From Paratinospora sagittata (taxonomy: Eukaryota > Streptophyta > Magnoliopsida > Ranunculales > Menispermaceae), in contig CM069593.1 of assembly GCA_035771175.1 (NCBI GenBank), forward strand, positions 36,747,741 to 36,811,740: 64,000 bases of DNA, written 5' to 3'. Of the stretch, positions 58,008 to 64,000 are shown one piece after another; the stretch's first letter is position 1; each line of letters opens with the position of its first letter. Position numbers and translations under genes: made by a program. Below the pieces are notes generated by a model that worked only from the letters and a program-made list of their open reading frames with translations, was not told where the DNA came from and searched no databases.

Positions 58008-60091
58008 TGATAGACGCCCAAGAGCGGGGTGAATTGGGTGTTATGGCCGGTTTTGATAATTTCTAATTTCTTTGTGAAAATCCTTTGATTAATTCAAGTC
58101 ATGTACCCAAATCAATGTAAAGTGAATAATGAAAGATACTAAAAATAAATACAATGTACACAAAGGATTTTTACGTGGTTCAAAAATCCTTTTCCTACCT
58201 CACGCCTAGAGAAACCTTCTCTAGGATTCCACTATACCGGATTCACTTTAAGGGTGTGAACCAAACTGTTACAATGTCCTTTTCAAGGTTCAAGACAAAC
58301 CTATCTTTTCCACGGGCTAAGGACAAACCTATAACTTCCTTTTGCGGGATAATAACCTACTATCCTTTTCGCGAGCTGAGGATTAACCACGTGATCCTTT
58401 TCAAGATAAAGGATGAAACTGTACCTTGATTCCAACCTTAGAATCACAAGTGATAAGCTTTCACTTGACTTGGTTTGTTCCAGCCTTAAAGCAAACCAAA
58501 ACGCTGAACACAAGGGACGTGGTGTTTGTTCTATACAAGTAGAACAATTATAATGAAGCTTACAATGCACATTTCCAAATACAAGATATGAAAATTAAGC
58601 TCGAAGTGAGAGAGATACCTTACAACACTTTTACCTTTCTTGCAACAGTTTTTGCTCAAGAATGCATTTGATGATGATTCGAATGAGATCTAGAAATTTT
58701 ACTTTGAAAACCTTTTCAAAATTAGCTCATTTGCTTTTCAAAATACTTAGCTCTAGGACGTTCAAGAGTGAGAAATGGCATGATGTTTGGAAAACACTTG
58801 ATGCACTCACATTCTTTCATTCTCTGTTTTTCTCTATTTCTTTTCGCTCGGTTTTCATAGTTGTGTTGCTCAACATGAGCAAACCAAAGTGTGAAGCTCA
58901 AAACTTGAGAGTGTTCATCACTTCTCAACACTCAAACAAAATAGACCAACTTGCAAAAACGTGCTTTAGATCTTGTTTCAAAATCAGTTGGTATCTTGGA
59001 AATGAGCACTTGCTGTTTTTATAGAAAAATGGATATGGGTTGATTTGATTTAAAAAATTGTTTAATTCAAGATGTGTAAGAGCATGCTAGACAATAAGAA
59101 TCAACCAGGTGTTAGTGGAGAATATTTCAGTTAAGATAACATGGTAGAATTGTGCAAGGAGTAGAAAAATCGAGCAAGTGCAAGTTCCCACATTTTTCTC
59201 ATCAGAAATGTCAGATTTTTGTCTCAGATGTGGATAACGCGCTATCAACGCCTGTAGCGTGTTATTGGATTATGTATCATGCCCTCTATTGATTGATAGT
59301 AGGCTATAACAGGTCGATATACACAAACCTGAGAGCTCGAGTTTTTCATACTTTCCGATATTGCCCATTTTACTGAAAATCGAAAGATCACAGCAATAGC
59401 TCTATAGCGGGCTATCAAAGGGGATAGTGCGCTATAGCCAATTTTCAAGAAAATAGATTTTTGATTATTCAACTCGATAGTGTGCTATCAACACTGATAT
59501 TGCACTATTGCCTTCTGAAAAATTTTGGCAAATTGTTGGATAGCAGGTTATAGGGTTCTATAGCGCTATTGGTTCCTGATTTTGGAACAATCATTCTTTT
59601 GACATACAAGAAACCTTTCCATTGATTCAAAAACATTTTGATATAGGATTAAACACTTTTAAATCATTCAAAACTCATTGAAAAGAAGACCGAAACTATT
59701 TTAAAACCATTTGACAAGATCATGCTAAAGATTAAGACATTTTCGAAAACTTAAAATCTCTAAATACGATTTTGAGAAAGACTAATACATGATATTTAAG
59801 ATGATGATTGAGCAAACTGAAGCAAGTAGGTTACGTCCTAATTCTAGAAAAAAATGGGACTCTCAACCTCTTGTTTCTTCTTTACTCCAAGTTGTCCAAG
59901 CTTTGCATGTGGTTGATCCTTTGTTTTGATCTTTTGCTTGAGGGACTTGAAGTACTTTGATCTTGTATGTGCTCTTCTCTATTGTAGGTGCTGAAACATA
60001 CTAGATAAAATCATTAGCACCAAATTGCGTATTGTTTGTTAGCATCAAAACACCTAGGAAAATGCTAAGTGGAAAACCTCTTAGACCAATA
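58008..60091 (-). mobile_element. Solo LTR, Copia-like family 3, inside Gypsy integrase
   Basis: 2084 bp on the minus strand, beginning TATTGGTCTAAGAGG (60091; probably TGTTGG mutated) and ending GGCGTCTATCA (58008). The duplication GGATT is perfect (58003-58007 and 60092-60096), and integrase coding continues after it. It shares with family 1 the early TTTTGATGCTAACAAACAA-type stretch and the AATTCACCCCGCTCTTGGGC tail. TATA box on the minus strand near 59011-59020 (CTATAAAAAC). Palindrome cluster at 59232-59572. Confidence 0.82.
59232..59572. repeat. Cluster of GATAGCGCGCTATC palindromes (LTR U3)
   Basis: Units: 59232-59246, 59253-59268, 59294-59308, 59402-59416, 59422-59437, 59476-59489, 59495-59509, 59538-59553 and 59557-59572, mostly pairs 3-7 bases apart. 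The cluster lies upstream of the TATA box on the minus strand. Confidence 0.8.
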
Positions 60092-60096
60092 GGATT

Positions 60097-60969
60097 CCCC
60101 TCACCATTGTTTGTGATCGAGATCCCAAATTCACTTCAAGATTCTGGCTAAGTTTTCAATCTCGCATGGGGTCTAGGGTCACCATGAGTATTACCTTCCA
60201 CCCCCAAACAGACTGCTAGTTAAAATGCTTAATCCAAATTTTGGAGGACATGTTACGCTGTTGTGTCTTGAATTTCCAAGACAGATGGGCAAAATAGCTC
60301 CACTTGGCAAAGTTTTCTTATAACAACAGCTTCCAAACAAGCATCATGATGGCACCATACGAAACTTTGTTTGGTAGGCCCTGCAGATCCCCTGTCTGTT
60401 GGTTAGACATGGTGGACTGACCACAACTCAGACCGAAACTCATCAAAGAAACAACAAACAAGATTACTCTCGCCAAGGAACACCTTCGAGCTGCCCAAAG
60501 TAGACATAAGAGCTATGCGGACCAATGATGGAAACCTCTAGAATTCGAGGTTGACGACTCCGTCTTTTTCAAGGTCCAGCCTATTAGCGGCGTAAAACGT
60601 TTTGGCATCAAAGGGAAGTTGTCCCTGAGATATATCGACCCTTTTCAGATCGTGAAAAGGATCGGCGAAACTACCTATAAATTGTCTCTGCTTGCCTCCA
60701 TGTCTCGCATCCGTGATGCCTTCCACGTCTCAATGCTCTGAAAATACCATCATGACTCCTCTCATGTCATTCCTTTAGTTCAAGTTGAAATAGAGGAAGA
60801 AAACAAGTATAAGAAACGTCTTGTACAGATCCTAGATACCAAAACACAGGACTTTCGCAGTAAAAACATCCCGCTTGTCAAGGTCCTGTGGCAACACCAC
60901 GGTGTTGAAGAAGCAACATGGGAATTGAAAAGTGAAATCAAGCAAAAATACCCAGAACTTTTTGTCTAA
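60097..60969 (+). pseudogene. Gypsy integrase (second part) and chromodomain-like tail
   Basis: Continues the integrase core after solo LTR F: VCDRDPKFTSRFW with the second catalytic Asp, FHPQTD, then, with stops between, MAPYETLFGRPCRSPV. The GPY/F-type C-terminal part follows (KRFGIKGKLSLRYIDPFQIV then KRIGETTYKL), and the end has the chromodomain-like block ILDTKTQDFRSKNIPLVKVL, WQHHGVEEATWE and PELFV before the stop at 60969. In chromoviruses this tail directs integration toward chromatin marks. Several stops and one shift inactivate it. Confidence 0.85.
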
Positions 60970-61073
60970 ACTTGTTCATCATCATCATGAGCAATAAAAT
61001 CATCCATTTCTAAATATCTCTTTTTTATTTTCTTATCGTATATGCTCTTTGTGCCACTTTTTGAATTGTGCAA

Positions 61074-61295
61074 ATGTCAAATAATGATCATAGCGTTTCC
61101 TATGATGACGGTATGGATGAGGACCCTTCGGAGCATAGTCTCCATTCTCAAAATTCCAATGATGTGGCGGACTTCGCCCATCAAAAAGTGAGTATTGAGG
61201 AAGACACTCCGAGTCTACCGACTAGGAGTCTCACCCCATCATATTATAGCCATTCCTCATCCTGGCGCTCAAGATCTCTCACGCCTAGCCCGTAG
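61074..61295 (+). other. Short 3' ORF between pol and 3' LTR
   Basis: ATG 61074 opens MSNNDHSVSYDDGMDEDPSE followed by a Ser/Pro-rich stretch (SLTPSYYSHSSSWRSRSLTP). No known domain. The downstream sequence up to 61860 keeps Pro-rich coding-like composition in other frames, so a longer, now broken, ORF may have existed here. Confidence 0.35.
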
Positions 61296-61935
61296 CCCCC
61301 TTAGAGTCTAGTTCATAACCCACTCCACAAATCACCGACACATCTTCCACCATCGGGTCCATACCAGGTAGGAGCTTCGGGCTAGAACTCTCCCAATCTG
61401 CCTAGGGGAGGCTGGCGGAAAGACGGGCTGCTAGGAAAAGTACTCGGTTGCCGCTACCAACATTCAAGAACCCCCGCACGGACACACAGTCTCCTCTTGC
61501 CTTTTTTTGTAAGCCTCACTACCCACTAGTGCCTGCGCCAGAGGAAGGCGTGCCATCTAATTGGCGTGCACCGAACCCGCCCAACCGGGATGGATTGCAC
61601 ACTAGGGCTCGGCTTGTATGGGGCCTCCCTTCTCCAGGTCCTGCTTTTTGCCTGGCCAGACGACCTCCTACCCCCCTTCCCCGCCAGAGCTATTAGACTA
61701 CTCTCACGAAGAATTTGAGTCCTTCCATTCTCCAACTCTAGCTCACTGAGGAGACTCCACCAGGCACAACGACGTTCGTGGTCCACATAATCCCCCTGAC
61801 CAACGCATTACCAACAACCTTACTAGGGTTGAGGATAGCTAAGATATGTTTATCATAATCTCTTCTGACAATGACTGATCAAGGTACCAAGAATGGACTT
61901 GTCAAGAGGGCACTTCCCCAGGCATGTGCGCAGGC

Positions 61936-62963
61936 ACTTCCCAGGGTTCCTCTCCTTCATCCAGATTTTCTATAAATAGAAGACCCATCCACAACTTCCA
62001 ACCCATTGAGCCAGCTGAGCTGCGAGTCTTCGAAGTCGTCGTAATGCCAAATCGATGTATTTTGTGAAAGTTGCACTTCGCTTAAGGTGGGGATGAAGGC
62101 TTAGGTTTGTGTACCTCTTACTTAATGATAATCACGACATTGCATTTTACATTGTACCATGCTACATTACTTCATGCATATGAGCATACTGATTATATAT
62201 ATTGATAGGGGGCTGGTTCTATGCGTGTTTTTGTGACCATGGACCATGAGAGCCACCCATGGCATAAGGACAAGCCCTTGCTTACTGGACCTGTAGTTGC
62301 CTTGTGCTTAGTCCCTTGATTTCAAGAGGGGCACCACATTGTGACAAAAAGACAAGCCCTTGCTTGCCGGACTTGTAGCTACATTGCGCTCGGTCCTGTG
62401 ATTTAAAGGGGGTCATCACATGATGATACTAAGCACTCGGCCCGCGGTGTTTCTGGAGTTGCTCTATGATATTACATTTCATGATTGTACTGTATTGTTG
62501 TGGATTGAAATCCATTTGATCAGTGTACTGTTGTTGTTATCCTTTTGTAAATGTTGCCTTTATCTTGCTTGATCCACTGAGCTGTTGAGCTCACCCTGTC
62601 ACTTCACTTTTCAAGGATATAAAATGGGTTAGAATTGATCTGTACAGGGGGTTACCAATCCCGAATCCTTTTGTAACAAGGAGCTGAGATGTAGCTTCCT
62701 TCTTTTGGTGTCATTGGTCACTTTATTTTTTAGGGGCATGTCCCTTATTTTTTGTCTCTCCGAGACCCACCTGTAAAACTCTTATTATATTACTTTAAAA
62801 CCATCTCCTTTACTATCAATAGATTTATCTTATTTTGAAATGATGCGTTGTACATTGGGGCCACATTGATGTTGCTAATCTGTTATTGTCATACCCCTTT
62901 TGACGGAATGTTGTAATGTATGTCCGCGCGTTGGACTATTTCCGGACTCGGCGGGGTATGACA
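61936..62963 (+). mobile_element. 3' LTR of the Gypsy element
   Basis: Alignable with 46224-47172, with a good TATA box CTATAAATAG at about 61970-61979. It keeps a 90-bp segment missing in the 5' LTR. Its true start is unclear, because the 119 bp that open the 5' LTR are absent; TGATCAAGG at 61876 is one possible start. Ends GGGGTATGACA. Confidence 0.7.
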
Positions 62964-62968
62964 ATGTA

Positions 62969-63027
62969 TGTAATCCATAATATCAAAAATGTGTCAAAGT
63001 ATATCAACAAGTATCAATGGCTTATAC
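62969..63027 (-). mobile_element. Continuation of Copia-like internal remnant
   Basis: Aligns in reverse complement with about 8960-9050 and continues the remnant that stopped at 46104. It is cut again at 63028 by an LTR. Confidence 0.55.
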
Positions 63028-64000
63028 TGTTGGCTCAGTATTATAGCCCAAGAGGGGGGGTGAATTGGACTTGGCAAATTTTCGTGTTACCTTTCGGATA
63101 TTTTAATTATACAAGTAAAGTGCGAAATAGGTAACAATCCAAATAACAAATGTAGGAAATGTAAATGAACACAGAGGATTTAGAGTGGTTTGGTTCCCCT
63201 TAAACCTACGTCCACTACCCAATCACCACGATCAGGATTTTCTAATACACTATTGGCTAATCACTTACGGGCATGATTAGAAGTCGTCTACACTCTAACA
63301 GACACAAGGGTTTGGTTAGAAAGCCACAAACTAGGCTACACCAGGGCTTGGTTAGAAAGCCATAACTTGTAACCAACTTACGGCATGGTTACGTGTCGTA
63401 CAAAATAAGGTAATGTCCCAGTTGACTTAATCAAGTCAACAACACATCAAGATTACAAAAGATATAGAGAAGTGTTCAATAACACTCTCAACAATATAAG
63501 CTTAGAATCTTGAATGAGTCAACAATACTATTCAAACCACTATGATTTTAAATGATGCAAAGTGTTGAAATAGTTTTTATCAAATGCAATCGATTCAAAT
63601 ATATATGATGTAAAACGGTGAATCGAATATGCACAACTATCAAGATATTGATTCTAAACAAATGATAAATTTAAAGCTCGAGAATCAATATACCATCACG
63701 ATCAAAATTTGATGATTCTAAATGAATATGTGATTAAGATCAAGAATCAAACAAATCAAGTTTTGATCAAAAACTTCGATCCAATATAATATAATATTAA
63801 CACATGAATCGATATCATAAACTATTTATAAAACCACTAAACAAGGTATTTTGTTATGAAGATCAAGATAGGGTTTCACAAATACAACTCAACACAAAAT
63901 CAATTTTAAAGATGATAATATAAGCACAAAACTGATTTGCATAAACCAATATCACAAGAATCTAGATATAGAAATGTATACCCCACTAAGTAAGGTTGAA
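63028..64000 (-). mobile_element. Copia-like LTR, family 2b, running off the window
   Basis: On the minus strand it ends CTGAGCCAACA at 63028. It aligns with 43660-44640, including the block of GGTTAGAAAGCCACA tandem units (63290-63380). The 5' part lies beyond 64000, so TATA, palindrome cluster and any duplication are not visible. Confidence 0.72.

Larger units (their letters stand above)
46105..62963 (+). mobile_element. Ty3/Gypsy element with chromodomain-like end, heavily nested and broken
   Basis: Starts TGTAACACCCC (46105) and ends GGGGTATGACA (62963). The flanks GTGTA (46100-46104) and ATGTA (62964-62968) differ at one base, and the surrounding Copia remnant is continuous across the insertion. 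In order: 5' LTR, PBS, an extra leader ORF, gag, protease, RT, RNase H, integrase, a chromodomain-like tail, a short 3' ORF and the 3' LTR. Three solo LTRs (49798-52111, 55042-56957, 58008-60091) are nested inside; two of them cut pol domains. Many stops and shifts make it inactive. The chromodomain-like tail suggests a chromovirus (Tekay/Del type). Confidence 0.85.

Noticed and set aside
61448..61786. Overlapping plus and minus frames near the Gypsy 3' end
   Set aside because: Pro- and Gly-rich composition in a GC-richer stretch; no motif recognised.
63290..63380. Independent tandem repeat locus
   Set aside because: The units match those at 43900-44110 and are part of the family 2b LTR.

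Overview
The window is nuclear DNA of a flowering plant. The evidence is a spliced bHLH transcription factor gene with plant intron borders, Copia and Ty3/Gypsy LTR retrotransposons primed from initiator tRNA-Met (TGGTATCAGAGC), a Pack-MULE, a hAT-type element, tRNA-headed SINEs and a plant mobile domain (PMD) pseudogene. The species cannot be told from the sequence. I see no bacterial, organellar or viral genome content. All boundaries come from reading the sequence by eye; many are fixed by target-site duplications (TSDs) that I matched base by base.

Layout. (1) 1-5.2 kb: a PMD pseudogene on the minus strand, split by a 2.9-kb solo LTR (649-3552, TSD TCATG). (2) 5.2-8.1 kb: a hAT-like element split by a solo LTR of the same family (5258-7491). 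(3) 8.8-13.45 kb: the 3' end and LTR of another Copia element, then a LINE remnant split by a third solo LTR (10142-13083, TSD TCTTT), which lies inverted to the first. (4) 13.48-29.37 kb: probably one decayed Tat-like Gypsy element. Its 5' LTR is cut by a Copia element (LTR 13763-24176, then PBS and gag). The LTR of that Copia holds an 8.4-kb palindromic composite (14817-23246, TSD TGTGA). A Pack-MULE carrying the start of a DUF630/DUF632-type gene (25676-27106) lies downstream, and then a minus-strand antisense ORF and the Tat 3' LTR. (5) 29.4-42.1 kb: a low-TE island with the only intact gene, an FBH-clade bHLH factor (CDS 35913-38002, minus strand, six coding exons, 443 aa), flanked by two SINEs. 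(6) 42.1-64 kb: two Copia LTRs in tandem on the minus strand. The internal region of the second is interrupted by a 16.9-kb Ty3/Gypsy element with a chromodomain-like end (46105-62963). That element holds three solo LTRs (49798-52111, 55042-56957, 58008-60091), and the first of these holds a 973-bp dimer of palindromes with Pol III-type boxes. A further LTR runs off the right edge.

Most striking observations. First, several LTR families with different sequences all carry, upstream of the predicted TATA box, a cluster of short CG-cored palindromes, usually in pairs. The motif differs between families but the layout is the same. Second, palindromic elements with head-to-head tRNA-like promoters share TGTCAC ends with the Gypsy LTRs beside them, and seem to have moved both alone and as the end of a larger composite. 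Both are inferences from sequence layout; I ran no database search.
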